A DNA stretch of 64,000 bases from Silurus meridionalis (lineage: Eukaryota > Chordata > Actinopteri > Siluriformes > Siluridae): contig NC_060909.1 in the NCBI RefSeq assembly GCF_014805685.1, positions 6,743,292-6,807,291 of the forward strand, written 5' to 3'. Below the pieces are notes generated by a model. The model worked only from the letters and a program-made list of their open reading frames with translations, did not search any database and had not been told where the DNA came from. Of the stretch, positions 1 through 24,540 are shown piece by piece. Positions within the stretch are counted from its first letter, which is position 1, and each line of letters begins with the position of its first letter. The position numbers were made by a program, and so were the translations under genes.

Positions 1-938
1 GACGCTTAATTTAACAAATGCACAAATAGTATTTACTCCATATGCAGTAAATGTTTTTACATTGTGTGTCAGTGGAAGGTTCATTTTTATGTCTGCATGT
101 GAGAATTTAAGACTCAGAGGTTTCAAGTCTCCTGAGTATTATTCATGCCATCTCTAGTGGCCCTTAAATCACAATTTATTATAGCCATAAAATACATTGG
201 CATGCTCTGTGAGTTTGGTGGAGTTCATCAACTAAGCCACAGATATACCTATTGCATTTACTTATGAAGAAGCAAAACTGGAAGGTACAAATTGTTGTTT
301 GAGTGAAGAATATTGTTTTGATTTCTCCCTTTGTAGAAGGAGAGTCTGAAACTGTAGTATGTGGAAATAATTCAGATATTGTAGCCTGGAGATTGTTTTC
401 ACAAAGATCAGAGAAAGGATCTAAGTATGGATCCAGTTGTAAAAGTCATGGAGCATGTGGTATGATGGGAAACTTAAAATGGGTTTGTGTGTGTGGATTA
501 GGTATGTGCATTTATATTATTTAGCAATAACACAGTCTATTTAATTGACTAATAAATACTGTGGCAAGGGCTGAAATACAACTTGAAATTCTTTTCTCAG
601 GTTCAAGTAGCAAAGTATAAACCTTACAAAAGTAAAGGTTTCACAAAACAAACACAAATTTACCACATGACACACTGCATTTAATTAGCGACTTGAGAAA
701 AGGCTAAGGCTAACAAAGAATAGCTACATACTTAATTTCTTCAATGTTAGCAAGCATAATAACAAAATACAAAGAGACCAGATGTTACAATACAAACTCC
801 ACTAATAGACACAAAGTATGCATAGCAAATGATTAGAGTAAGATGCAGTAGGTATAATTTGTGTTCTCAAATCAGATTTTAGATGATTATTGATGTATTA
901 TTAGGATCAATTTCATTAAACCTTCTTCTTATCTAAAG
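1..938 (+). other. itga11 intron sequence (left edge)
   Basis: No exon was recognised here. The first coding exon in the window opens after an AG at 937-938 and begins inside a codon, so this stretch is the end of an upstream intron of the integrin gene. It is AT-rich with no clear repeat family. Confidence 0.6.
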
Positions 939-13844
<12,906 letters not shown>

Positions 13845-15135
13845 CGCAAGCTGCCCACAGGGCTTAGCCTAGCCCCAACTCTCAGGGAGCATCCCACTAC
13901 ATCACAACATGTCTCTGCAAAAGAAGCAGAGAAAGAGAAAGAAAAAGCAGTAAAGAGAGGATATATAAAGAGCGGGAAGTACGTAAATAAAAAAAACAAG
14001 AATTATGAGACGAGCAAAGATAGACAGAAAGAAAATGAGGGATTTGCTCAGTGCACTGGACATTGTTGATCATTCATTAAAAAGAAACACTGCACCACCT
14101 TTCACCTGGCCTGCACTGCTTACTGAGCCCTTGCATCGCAGACAAGCGTCCATGCCTGTTCATCAGTCACTTCCAGTGGTTCAATTGCATTTACAGACTT
14201 TAAGAGAACAGCTTCTGGGAACATGAACTTTTACATGCAAACTGACTCATCACATCTGACATAATGCCAAAATAAACTTCTTTTTTTGCAAAGATATACA
14301 AGAGAAACCTCAAAGGGCTGTGGCTGTCCAAGACAGTAATGTTTCCTGGTGCTTTTTTTCTTAAAAAAAAAAAAATCTTGTAAAACAACGAAGGTGGTGA
14401 ATTGGAGAGCAGAAGTTCGCACAAGAGCTGGCTTGCTTTTTGTAGTGATGTCGACAGATTTAAGATGTAATATTAGGCACTGGTGTAAACTAGCTCCTTG
14501 TTTTATTTTCAGTGGTTATAATTTATTGGTAGGAAAATGAACAGTGTTTTGGATTTTTTCCATTAATTGTGGTATTATGAAACAATATACTTTTTGCCTT
14601 AACAGGGATATGTTTGTCCTTCAAAAAATGGTTCTCTACTCTTTGATAGGATGATTTCCTGATTTCCTGATTTCCTTTTTAGACCAATCTTTGATGCACT
14701 TTTGATATTGATATAAAAAAAATGCAAACTTGAATTTGTTATGAAGTTATGAATATCTTTTTTTTATATATAACCTGTCAGAAATGGTGTAATATTGCTT
14801 TCATAAGGACTGTGGCATTACCTTGTAGCTCTAGTTTGGCTTTTAGGATGAGCTGTAGTCTTTGTTTTCTGCTTTCACATCCAGCATCTCAACAAATAGC
14901 CTTTGAGAAAAGGTAGGCTTATTGATCAGTAGTTTTTCCATCCAGGCCCAGTTTCTTTATCTGTATTATGGATTGTGTAATTTAAATGTCCAGGACATTG
15001 CAAAATGTGTTTAGGTATACTTACAATTGTCATTGTTTGTAGTGTCAAAACTGAAGCATGTATTATAAGTCAGAGAATTTTAAATGTGTACTATCGTTTG
15101 TATCTATATGACAAAATAAATAGGAAATAAGAAAT
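13845..15135 (+). other. itga11: itga11 3' UTR with candidate poly(A) signals
   Basis: Non-coding sequence after the stop codon at 13842-13844. AATAAA occurs at 14271-14276 and again at 15115-15120, the latter followed by further AATAA-rich sequence. The true end cannot be chosen without transcript data; the second site would give a 3' UTR of about 1.3 kb. Confidence 0.55.
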
Positions 15136-15211
15136 AATAAGGAGTAATAAAAACGAATATCATTTTGTCAGAGTGTTTGTGTCATCCCTGACTTTGGAAT
15201 ATCTGTTGGCA

Positions 15212-15472
15212 TACAGGTAGTCGTCGACCTACGACCTATGCAACTTACGACCATTTGACTTTACGACCACAATCGCTAGCCGCGGCGTATGACAGAGCGT
15301 ACAATCTTCCGGCATAATTTCACAGTACTGTACATATAGCCTACTCTACTTATGACCAAATCGTGTTACGAGTGTCGTATGCCGCGTATACGACAGTGCG
15401 TACCAGCTTCCGTGTTGCCACCGGTCTGTCGGTCGGTTGTGTATCGTGGCCGTAAGTCAGCGACTACCTGTA
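15212..15472. mobile_element. Tigger/pogo-like MITE, copy 1
   Basis: Begins TACAGGTAGTCGTCGAC and ends with its inverted repeat (GACTACCTGTA), flanked by TA, so it has TcMar-Tigger style termini and target site. The interior repeats tacgacc-type words. The same family recurs at 38491-38696 with a shorter interior. No coding capacity. Confidence 0.75.
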
Positions 15473-15702
15473 CAATGAACATCCTCCAATAAACTTTCTT
15501 TCTTTCGGCTTCTCCCATTTGGGGTCACCACAGCGGATCATCCGTATTCATGATCAGCATGTTCGATGTGGCACGTTTTTACGCTGGATGCCCTTCCTAA
15601 CGCAACCCTCCTCATTTATCCGGGCTTGGGACCGGCACTTAGAGTGCACTGGCTTGTGTGACCCTAATGGACCACCAGGGAACCAATGAACATCCTCCAA
15701 TA
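15473..15702 (-). mobile_element. Short retroposon with 19-bp target-site duplication
   Basis: Direct repeats caatgaacatcctccaata at 15473-15491 and 15684-15702 enclose about 190 bp. The left inner edge is a CTTT-type run, which on the minus strand would be a (GAAA)-type 3' tail, so the element is probably in minus orientation. The interior (caccacagcggatcatccg and on) resembles an abundant fish interspersed repeat, perhaps the 3' end of a LINE. It inserted immediately beside the MITE. Confidence 0.65.
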
Positions 15703-16420
15703 TTATTTAACAATTTCGCAGACAAATCTGTTCAATATTTACCGCGCAAATGTCTTTTATCTATTGTCTTTTTACACATAGAATAGATTAGCAGTGCAAT
15801 TCTTCAATTATTCTTCACTGCCTTAACAAGCTACAGCCAGATTTCTTTCATTAACCTTGCAGTCATCATAGGTCAAGGTCCCCTACGACAGTGTGTTTTC
15901 TGTGTCTGTGCTATTCTTCAGGCAGGTGACAGAGCAATCACCTGGGTGCTCAATTCAGTTCCAAGAGAGTTTCAGAGCAGAATGAAACTGGCTCAATGAT
16001 AAATCAACAGTAGGAACTTTTTTCTCCATTTAATTTTTGTTTTTTTTACGCAACATGGCTATGGACCCATATTCACTATAAGACACTGTAAAAACTTAAA
16101 CATACAAAATACTTAAAAAAAATTCTTAGCTTAATTACTTGTGTTTCTGTTGTGGTACCTTAAGCAGTATTGTAGTTAAACTAGTGGGCTTTTTTGATTA
16201 TTAAACAATTACAATTTAACAATTGAAATTTTCCAGCCCTTAAAAGGCTGACTCCCTAACGTTGAATGCACTAATTACTATGGAGCTGAATGAGATGTAC
16301 ACAGTTAAATTAACTAACCTCCATAAAGCATATATAATGAAATGGTACGCTTTTTAGCATATTATGAGAGTTATGTTGTACACACCATTTCAATTTAATT
16401 AAATATCAAGGTTCAAGGTA
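15703..16420. other. Intergenic sequence, nothing recognised
   Basis: AT-rich DNA between the retroposon and the 900-bp tandem duplication. No exon-like frame with splice sites and no known repeat was seen. Confidence 0.5.
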
Positions 16421-17322
16421 AGAAACTCTTTTGCACATGGTTCATTTCAGTATGGTTTTTGCTACATTATGTTTTTTATAATAATGGTTCTGATACAGTA
16501 GGTTTCATCATATGTGGTTGTATATAAGTGGAATAAATGTATCTTAGTTGTAGAGAGAAGAAAAGCAAAAATACACTTCAGAATATAAACATGGATAATC
16601 ACAGATTCCAGTGATCCTTACTTCATATTTGAATGACTTATTTAGCTGGATTTTATTAATGAGCACTTGACATGACCTGGGATTGATCGGTTCTGCAAAG
16701 TTAATCCTGGAGTTGCTTTTAACAACAGGCCTGTAAGATGGAACCTGTTCGGGAGCACGCATAGTTCAAAGTGGGGGTCTCTTGCAGCCACATTCTCTCT
16801 ATTCTGATGCAAGCAAAATGTTGCAGAAGAAGCAAGAATAAAACCTGATCCTTCAGCTCAGCATGATAGTTTACTTTTGAATAGATATAATTTTTCTTAC
16901 GAGGGAATCAATTACCTGATCAATTTGTTCAACCCTCATACTAAAAGTTTGACTTTATCAAGCACCTTATAAGTAGTACAAAAAAAACATAGCATTTTGT
17001 AGAATGTTCTTATATGTATTCATAAGAACAATGTGAACAGTTACAAATAACTTGAATATTTCATATTTACATGTTTCCAAGTTCTGGTTAGCAGTGGTGC
17101 TGGCATTATGGAAGTAACATACAAAGAAATTCAATTGAAAAAATATATAACATCTTGTTTATCTTGTTTTAAATTCTTCATTAACTTCGAGCAATAATTA
17201 AAATCTCTGCTATAAATAAATCAATAAATCGATAGATAAATAAATAAAGATAAAATGTGCAAGCTCATTAACCAATGTACAAATGACCAGCCAAAACTGT
17301 CAGGATCTGGGGGTTCTTGTTT
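16421..17322. repeat. About 900-bp tandem duplication, copy 1
   Basis: Matches 17323-18226 almost base for base. I noticed only a few differences: shorter T runs near 17357-17376, single substitutions near 17915 and 17992, and an extra A near 18196. Both copies contain the same 72-codon minus-strand open frame (16544-16762), which has no recognisable product. The junction shows about 3 bp of microhomology (AGA). Confidence 0.95.
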
Positions 17323-18226
17323 AGAAACTCTTTTGCACATGGTTCATTTCAGTATGGTTTTGCTACATTATGTTTTTATAATAATGGTTCTGATACAGTA
17401 GGTTTCATCATATGTGGTTGTATATAAGTGGAATAAATGTATCTTAGTTGTAGAGAGAAGAAAAGCAAAAATACACTTCAGAATATAAACATGGATAATC
17501 ACAGATTCCAGTGATCCTTACTTCATATTTGAATGACTTATTTAGCTGGATTTTATTAATGAGCACTTGACATGACCTGGGATTGATCGGTTCTGCAAAG
17601 TTAATCCTGGAGTTGCTTTTAACAACAGGCCTGTAAGATGGAACCTGTTCGGGAGCACGCATAGTTCAAAGTGGGGGTCTCTTGCAGCCACATTCTCTCT
17701 ATTCTGATGCAAGCAAAATGTTGCAGAAGAAGCAAGAATAAAACCTGATCCTTCAGCTCAGCATGATAGTTTACTTTTGAATAGATATAATTTTTCTTAC
17801 GAGGGAATCAATTACCTGATCAATTTGTTCAACCCTCATACTAAAAGTTTGACTTTATCAAGCACCTTATAAGTAGTACAAAAAAAACATAGCATTTTGT
17901 AGAATGTTCTTATATATATTCATAAGAACAATGTGAACAGTTACAAATAACTTGAATATTTCATATTTACATGTTTCCAAGTTCTGGTTAGTAGTGGTGC
18001 TGGCATTATGGAAGTAACATACAAAGAAATTCAATTGAAAAAATATATAACATCTTGTTTATCTTGTTTTAAATTCTTCATTAACTTCGAGCAATAATTA
18101 AAATCTCTGCTATAAATAAATCAATAAATCGATAGATAAATAAATAAAGATAAAATGTGCAAGCTCATTAACCAATGTACAAATGACCAGCCAAAAACTG
18201 TCAGGATCTGGGGGTTCTTGTTTAGA
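17323..18226. repeat. About 900-bp tandem duplication, copy 2
   Basis: Second copy of 16421-17322, directly abutting it. Non-identity at several non-homopolymer positions argues for a real duplication that has begun to diverge, rather than a simple assembly echo. Its right end continues into unique sequence at about 18227. Confidence 0.95.
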
Positions 18227-19500
18227 TTTCTGACTTTTCATATTCTTGACTGGTTCCCTATTTTCCCCATTAGAAGGCTGTCTTACTATGTCCCTTATTG
18301 GTTCCTCATTGCTTCCACCTGTACCTCATTAGCTTGTGTCTATTTAGGTTCCCCTTTTGTAGCAGTCTTTTGGCTTTATTGTTGAAGTTGTGTGTTTTGG
18401 TTTGATTTTATTTTGGCTTCTGTGGCTATATATTTTTGGCTGGCTTGAGTTTTTTGTACTTTTACATTAAACAATGAACTTTCCTACGTTTTTGGGTTTG
18501 TCTCTGCAATTGGGTTCACACAACCCTGTGGCAGAATGCTATATTTCTGCCTCTCATGCAGTTAACCCTGGTTTGAGCCCCACCAAAAACTGGGCACTCT
18601 TACTTGCTGTTGAACCATTGACCAGACAAAACTGCACTCTTATTAGCTATTCTAGAAGCCAAGTACTGCATGCTTATTAGCCATCGTACCATTGACTAAC
18701 AAAAATAAACTATGGCCATACGGTAAGCACAATTTTTACTGCGCATGTGTGAAATTGCTGCAACTTCCTGTTTTCGCCAACGTTTTTACGTCAGTCCAGC
18801 GACATTGATCTAAATGAATGAAGGAATTAATATGGAAATGGATTCTGAGGAATTAATTTATATATTAGTAAATAACTACTTTTTTATGCAGACGTTTGTT
18901 AAGGTATGTGGAAATAAGTAGAACTTTAATTTAATGGAAATATTAAATTAAATTTGACAATTTAATCATTTTTGTTTATATATTTATTCAAAAACAGTGT
19001 ATTTATACCTAGAAAAATCACTAGTAAAGAACGATAAACTACGGATCGGGTAGTGTCTGCAGTATTATAAATACTCGAAATTGTCGTAAATTGTTTCGAC
19101 ATACTTCAGACAGTAAAATCAGTGTTTGCGGTATGGATCGGGTCGCCACATCCACTGTATTATTCCCAGCCAAACGCTATGCATGCTCATTAGTCATTGC
19201 AGCAGTGACTAAGCAAAAAGTGTGCATGTTCATTAGCCATTGTACCATTAACCAGCCACATGGGTCTAGAATAGACATCTCCCAGCAACAACGACCAATT
19301 ATTTCAACAACTCAATCCTGCAAGACAGATCACTTCACTGACCAGGAGTGTTCCACATGGTCTTTCTTTGTCCTGGGTGTGTTATTTGTGTGATAAAATT
19401 GAGCCCCTGGTTACAAATCATCTTATAAAGAAACTTTGGAGGTAAAGAATTGTAAACATGACTCCATTAATCCAGACAAATGAAAACCCTGCACATCTTT
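18227..19500. other. Intergenic, diverged short repeats around a possible insertion
   Basis: A degenerate unit (gcatgctcattagccattg type) occurs two or three times at about 18595-18700 and again at about 19175-19260, with about 470 bp of different sequence between. The ends of that inner block, near 18716 and 19135, carry a weak inverted match (ATACGGTAAGCAC against ATACCGCAAACAC), hinting at an inserted DNA element. No gene was seen. Confidence 0.4.
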
Positions 19501-19504
19501 TCCA

Positions 19505-19560
19505 CTGGCCAATCACCGCCGGGTTTGCTGGCATGTAGGGATTTGGTTTCCGTGGCAACG
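19505..19560 (+). promoter_or_regulatory. mns1 promoter: CCAAT box and RFX X-box
   Basis: A CCAAT motif lies at 19509-19513. At 19546-19559, GTTTCC-GT-GGCAAC fits the X-box consensus RYYNYY-N(1-3)-RRNRAC at every position. RFX factors use such sites to switch on ciliary genes, and mns1 is one. The local GC content rises here. The transcription start is inferred to lie just downstream. Confidence 0.7.
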
Positions 19561-19564
19561 GCTT

Positions 19565-19683
19565 ACAAACAGTAGCGTGAATGGCGCTAGATTTCCGGCG
19601 GGTCTGTTAGTAAATCCAGCGAAGCGTTTCAGCTGGACACGCGACAGTACAATTCTGAGCTGCGAAATCTTCGAACTAACACG
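19565..19683 (+). other. mns1: Probable mns1 5' UTR exon
   Basis: A GC-richer stretch follows the X-box and ends at a good donor (acg/gtaaat, GT at 19684-19685). The next exon begins at 21801 with 6 nt of leader before the ATG, so an untranslated first exon is required somewhere upstream and this is the best candidate. The start is approximate. Confidence 0.55.
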
Positions 19684-19896
19684 GTAAATAATATCGGATG
19701 TTTCTGATAAAGTTTTTTTCTCGTTTTAACTGGTGTATTATTTTGTACTTGTCCCATTGAACGGATATGGTAGCGGGTTGGCTTACTTGCAGCTAGGTAG
19801 CTAACGCAAACAGTAGCTTTTTTCTTAGCGTTCATTCAGAAATGTTGACTAATCTATTAACCATACGATTACTATGGTCAAGTGTGCAAAACGTTT

Positions 19897-19968
<72 letters not shown>
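19897..19968. repeat. (GATA)n microsatellite
   Basis: About 18 uninterrupted GATA units in the first intron of mns1. Confidence 0.97.
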
Positions 19969-19969
<1 letters not shown>

Positions 19970-19989
19970 CTAACTAACTTCCATGGTTA

Positions 19990-20760
19990 CAGGTGTATCA
20001 AATCATAGTGCACCGAGGTAGCCAACTTTCTGCAGAGTTAATAACTACAGACCCTCAAACTTCATGTGGCCTTCAGGGTTAGCTCAAGAACAGTGTGTAG
20101 AGAGTTTCATTGAATGGGTTTCCATGGTCAAACTTACTTTATCAAGTGCAATGCAAAGCATCAGATGCAGTGGTTTAAAGCACGTTGCCACTGGACTGTG
20201 GAGACGTGTTCTCTGGAGACGTGTTCTCAGAGAGTCTTCACTGTCTTGCAATCCGATGGACGAGTCTGGGTTTGGCGGATGCCAGGAGAACGGTACTTGT
20301 CTGACTTATGCTAAGTGTAAAGTTTGGAGGGGGGATTATGATGTGGGGTTGTTTTTCAGCAGTTGGGCTAAGCACCTTAGTTCCATCGAAAGGAACTCAA
20401 TGCTTCAGCGTAGCAAGACATTTTGGACAGTTTCATGCTCCCAACTTTGTGAGAACAGTTTAGGACGGCTCAGTCCTGTTCCAACATGACAAAGCAAGGT
20501 CCATAAAGACATGGATGAGTAAGTTTGGTTGGAAGAACTTGACTGGCCTCTACAGAGTCCTGACCTCAACTCAATAGAACACCTTTGGGATGAATTAGAG
20601 CAGAGACTGGGATCCAGACCTTCTCGTCCAACATCAGTGTCTGACCTCACAAATGCGCTCCTAGAAAAATGGTCAAAAATTCCCATTAACGCACTCCTAA
20701 ACCTTGTGGAAATCCTTCCGAGATGAGTTGAAGCTCTAATAGCTACAAAGGACCAAAATT
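19990..20760 (+). pseudogene. Tc1-like transposase remnant
   Basis: Pieces of a fish Tc1 transposase appear in order on the + strand but in different frames: SDGRVWVWRMPGE (about 20250-20295), then DWPLQSPDLNSIEHLWDEL (about 20538-20595), which holds the last acidic residue of the DDE catalytic triad, then PTSVSDLTNALLEKW. Stops and shifts separate the segments (frames opening at 20064, 20114 and 20529), so the gene is dead. Clear terminal inverted repeats were not located. It sits in mns1 intron 1, in the same direction as the gene. Confidence 0.85.
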
Positions 20761-20854
20761 ATATTAAACCCTATGTATTAAGAATCGCATGTTACTCAAG
20801 TTCATTTGCTTTTGAGGGCAGACAAACTAAATTTTCTGGCAGTTTTGTTTGTAG

Positions 20855-20859
<5 letters not shown>

Positions 20860-20904
<45 letters not shown>

Positions 20905-20957
20905 TCAACTGCAAATTAACTTTAATAACATAAAACATATGTATTTGTGTGTGTGTT

Positions 20958-21034
<77 letters not shown>
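20860..21034. repeat. (CA)n and (GATA)n microsatellites
   Basis: CA run 20860-20901, then unique AT-rich sequence, then GATA units 20960-21034. A second GATA array lies about 1 kb upstream in the same intron. Confidence 0.95.
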
Positions 21035-21035
<1 letters not shown>

Positions 21036-21806
21036 TTTAGAGATGTGGACTCTCTGGAACTTAATGCTGGAGACCTGCTCTACTTCAGTTACATTGATGT
21101 ATACAGGAAAGTGTCTATTCTCTGTCTCTGACTAAATTTCAACATTTTTTATTTTGGTTTTCCTAATCAGTGTCTTCCCATCAAAATTAAGTCATTAATA
21201 TTTTTTTTTCCATAAATTAAGTATATGTATTAACCAAACACAGAATGTATAGTATAAAAGAACTCATTTCTCAACAGAATTACTTTATCTTATGTTTTAC
21301 AGTAGGAATGGATTGCATATAATCTGGTTTAGGATATTTTTGAAGTCCTTAACTTCTAGACCACAAGAAAGAAGACAAGTAGTGAGATTAAAGCCTTATG
21401 CTATAGGATCTACAGTCTAGAAACACTGGGTGAAATATCTGTGGACTTTGCAGTCTGGAAATTCCCTGCTTATTAAAACTTACAAATATTTTTATAGAGT
21501 ACAATATCAAAAGTTGTATATACATGTCTTCCATTTAAACCAAAGTACAATCTATGAAATTCAGGGAACTTTACCATTGCTGTTCATGATGGAAAACCTG
21601 TATAAATAAGAAAATGCACAATCAATGTACAATACATTTTAATTATCCTTTGATCATTAAAAAGAAATCTATAAAAAGCTACAGCTTTTCTACTTAAGCC
21701 ATTGTGTGCACTTATTGTTTTTCTGAAAATCTGAACATCGCATTGTCAGTTTTTTTTTTAGTTTTTGTTGATTCGCTTTGATTTACTTTTTGATTTCCAG
21801 GCAGCC

Positions 21807-24365
21807 ATGAGCCACCGACAGAAGATATCAAGATTGCATGAGCGAGCGCATGCAGAATTCAGGCGACAGGAGGAGAAACGTGAGGATCTCAACAAACATG
21901 TGGCCACAGAGAGGCAGATTCTGTCCAATCTCAAGAATGAAGAGAAAATTGAGATGAGAAGGTACATGCGCCAGATGCTAGACGAGGAGTACGAGAGACA
22001 AATGGAGGAAGCTTACATGAAGGTTTGGTGTCACCTTTATTTTGGAGGCTTATACATTTCACAATGTATTAGTGATCAGCATATACTGTTTTATTTTTGT
22101 TTGTTTTTTTTCTTCTGAGTTTTGGATTTATTCTACTTTGTTTTCATAGGCAGAGCAGGAAAGAGTGTACAGAGAAAATCTATTGAAGCAGGAGGAGAAA
22201 ATGGCGAAAGAACTGGCTCGCATAAACTATGAGAAACTTCGAGATGAAAAAACGAGGCAGTACATCAAAGAAAACAGGTGTACAGTGGTCAATAACCACA
22301 GCATAAATGTTACGTCGTTTTGTGTATATTGTGTATCATTTACTTACTTTCTGTTGATATGTAGTATGGAGATTCGGGAGTTAGAGGCAAAGCTGAAGTC
22401 TGCTTATATGAACAGAGAAAGAGCAGCACAGATTGCTGAGAAGAAGGCCATGAGATATGAAGCCCTAGTAAGTGTGAACTTTCATCAGCTTTCATCAACT
22501 ACATCAGCAGTCTTTCTACAAAAAAAAGTGTGTGAACCAGCAGACATGACCATTTTCTGGCTTTTATTTAATTTTTTTAACAGAAGGAGAAAGCTGATAT
22601 TATGCACCAGATAAAGAGTGAGCAGGAGCAAGCAGCCATAAAGCAGGAGGAGCAGGAACTGAGGCGTTACGAGGAACTGGTTCGTTATCAGCAGGAACTG
22701 GAGAAGCAGCTGGAGGAGAAGGAGCGGAAGAGACAAGAGTCGTATGAAGAGTTCCTCAAGGAGAAACTCATGGTGGATGAGATTGTGCGGAAGATATACG
22801 AGGAGGATCGCATGTGAGATGATGATTTTTTGTTTCTTTTGCTTTAGGTTTAATTAAATACTATCATATTTTGATCGACTGATTAATATTTTGGAAAATT
22901 CTTCACCGGCTGGTTAATTGAAATTTCAACCATTTTTGTTGTGTATTTTGGACTTATTTGGCTTAGCTTTGAAAAGGGAGCATTTTTGTTTTCCAGGAAA
23001 CGTGAGCTCCAGCTCGAAATGGTCACGGCCACAAAGCGATACATCCAGGAGTTCAAACAGCAGCAGGCCGAGTGGAGGCGAATGGAAAGAGAGAAAATGG
23101 AGGAGGAGAACAGGCGCATTTTGGAGTACACCAAATACAAGGAGAGGAGAGAACAGGACAGGCTGGCTAATGTTAGACAGAGAGACACAGCGAAGGAGGA
23201 GCTTCACAAGTTGGTAGGTGACCCTTCTAATAAAAGATTAATGTTCCAATCTTACATCTTAATTACCGACCACAACATTTTACAGACCACAACATTTTAA
23301 CTTTCATGCTTATCAGTAAACACACAGTGCTTTAGGATTATTGATGAAGAAATCTTTGTTTTCTCTTTAGCTGACTGAGAAGATTGAAAAAGAACAGAGG
23401 GAGCAGGAAGAGATGGAGCGTATCCGTGAGGAGCTCTATCTTGAGGAGCAAGCAGAAGCTGCTAGACAAAAAGAAATCGTAAGAATCTTTATTTTAACTC
23501 TTAATGTATTATTATTAATGCTTAATGTATTTGAGGTGAATGTTAAGTAGACCTCCTAAAGAGCAAACCCTTCACTAAAGCCACTATTCCTCCTAATCTT
23601 CTCTTTATTGTACCTTTTTATTTTACCATAGGAGGAGATGGAGCGAAGAATCCGCCAGAGACTGGAGCTGCAGCAGTCGTGTCAGGAACAGCTGGCCTTC
23701 AAACAGCTGCGACTTCAGACTGAGAAGGCGAACGAGGAAGCTTTCAGGCTCCAGATGCTGGCCAAGTTCGCTGAAGACGACCGCATCGAGCAGATGAACG
23801 CTCAGAAGCGGCGTTTGAAGCAGCAGGAGCACAAACGTGCTGTGCAGAAGCTTATCGAGGAGAGGAGACAGAAGTACCTGGCTGATAAGGTGAAACTTAA
23901 GGCTACAAGATTTGCTTCTACACTTAGAGATTTAATTGCTTGTGTGATGTGCTACTTGGTTATTGGTTTACTTGAGATATATTTAGGAAGGTGGAATGTT
24001 TTGGAGGGATGTGTTTACAAGTGATTAATCTGTGTATAGGAGCGGGAGGCGGAGGAGCGAGCAATCGAACAGGAGAGAGAAGCTCAGCGTCGAAAGATCA
24101 TTGAGGAGGAGAGACTGAAGCTCCTCAAGCTCCATGCTACAGAGCTGTTGGGCTACCTACCCAAAGTAAAGAGACTATGCCATCTCTTTTTATTATACAT
24201 TTTTAAGTTTCTGCTGCGGTGATAAATGATTTTGTTGTTTTTTGTTTTCAGGGAATTTTCAGGGAGGACGATTTGGAGCATTTCGACGAAGACTTCAAGA
24301 AAAGTTTCCGGAAACATCGGGCTGGCATCTCTTCTGAAGAGAGCAGTGAAGAGGATGAGCAATAA
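21807..24365 (+). CDS. mns1: Meiosis-specific nuclear structural protein 1 (MNS1)
   Basis: Coiled-coil protein of motile cilia and sperm flagella. The family forms part of the doublet-microtubule lumen, is linked to outer dynein arm docking, and is needed for left-right patterning and sperm motility. Coding exons: 21807-22022, 22150-22277, 22365-22467, 22584-22813, 22997-23213, 23371-23478, 23632-23889, 24040-24165 and 24252-24365. They join in frame to 499 residues (human about 495). The start is the ATG in GCAGCCATGA, 6 nt after the acceptor at 21799-21800. The body is almost continuous charged helix (Pfam TPH, trichohyalin-plectin homology type). Family-like landmarks are AAYMN-type SAYMNRERAAQIAEK, EKLMVDEIVRKIYEED, MLAKFAEDDRIE, AVQKLIEERRQKYLADK and LLGYLPKG near the C-terminus, followed by an acidic tail. 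All splice sites are GT-AG. No damage was seen. Confidence 0.95.
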
Positions 24366-24540
24366 CTCGCATCCATGTGTGACCAGTAGATGGCATAAAT
24401 TCAGTACATATTAAAGAGACAAATTATAATAGAGTATTAAGGAAATTGTATCAAATTAGGTGCTGCTATTTGTGGATTTTTTTGTTTGGGGGTTTTTTTT
24501 TTTTTGTGCTTTTTAACTTAGCAATAAAAGTATGCAGTCT
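24366..24540 (+). terminator. mns1: mns1 3' UTR and poly(A) signal
   Basis: AATAAA at 24523-24528, about 160 nt after the stop codon at 24363-24365, preceded by a T-rich run. A short 3' UTR is likely. Confidence 0.65.

Noticed and set aside
16544..16762. 72-codon frame present twice (also 17444-17662)
   Set aside because: Its conservation is only due to the 900-bp duplication; no domain, no leader and no splice context.
20064..20489. 141-codon open frame as a host gene
   Set aside because: Its content matches pieces of a Tc1 transposase in mixed frames; the rest of the frame is translated out of register.
22485..23832. Leucine- and serine-rich minus-strand frames
   Set aside because: They are antisense shadows of the glutamate-rich mns1 exons.
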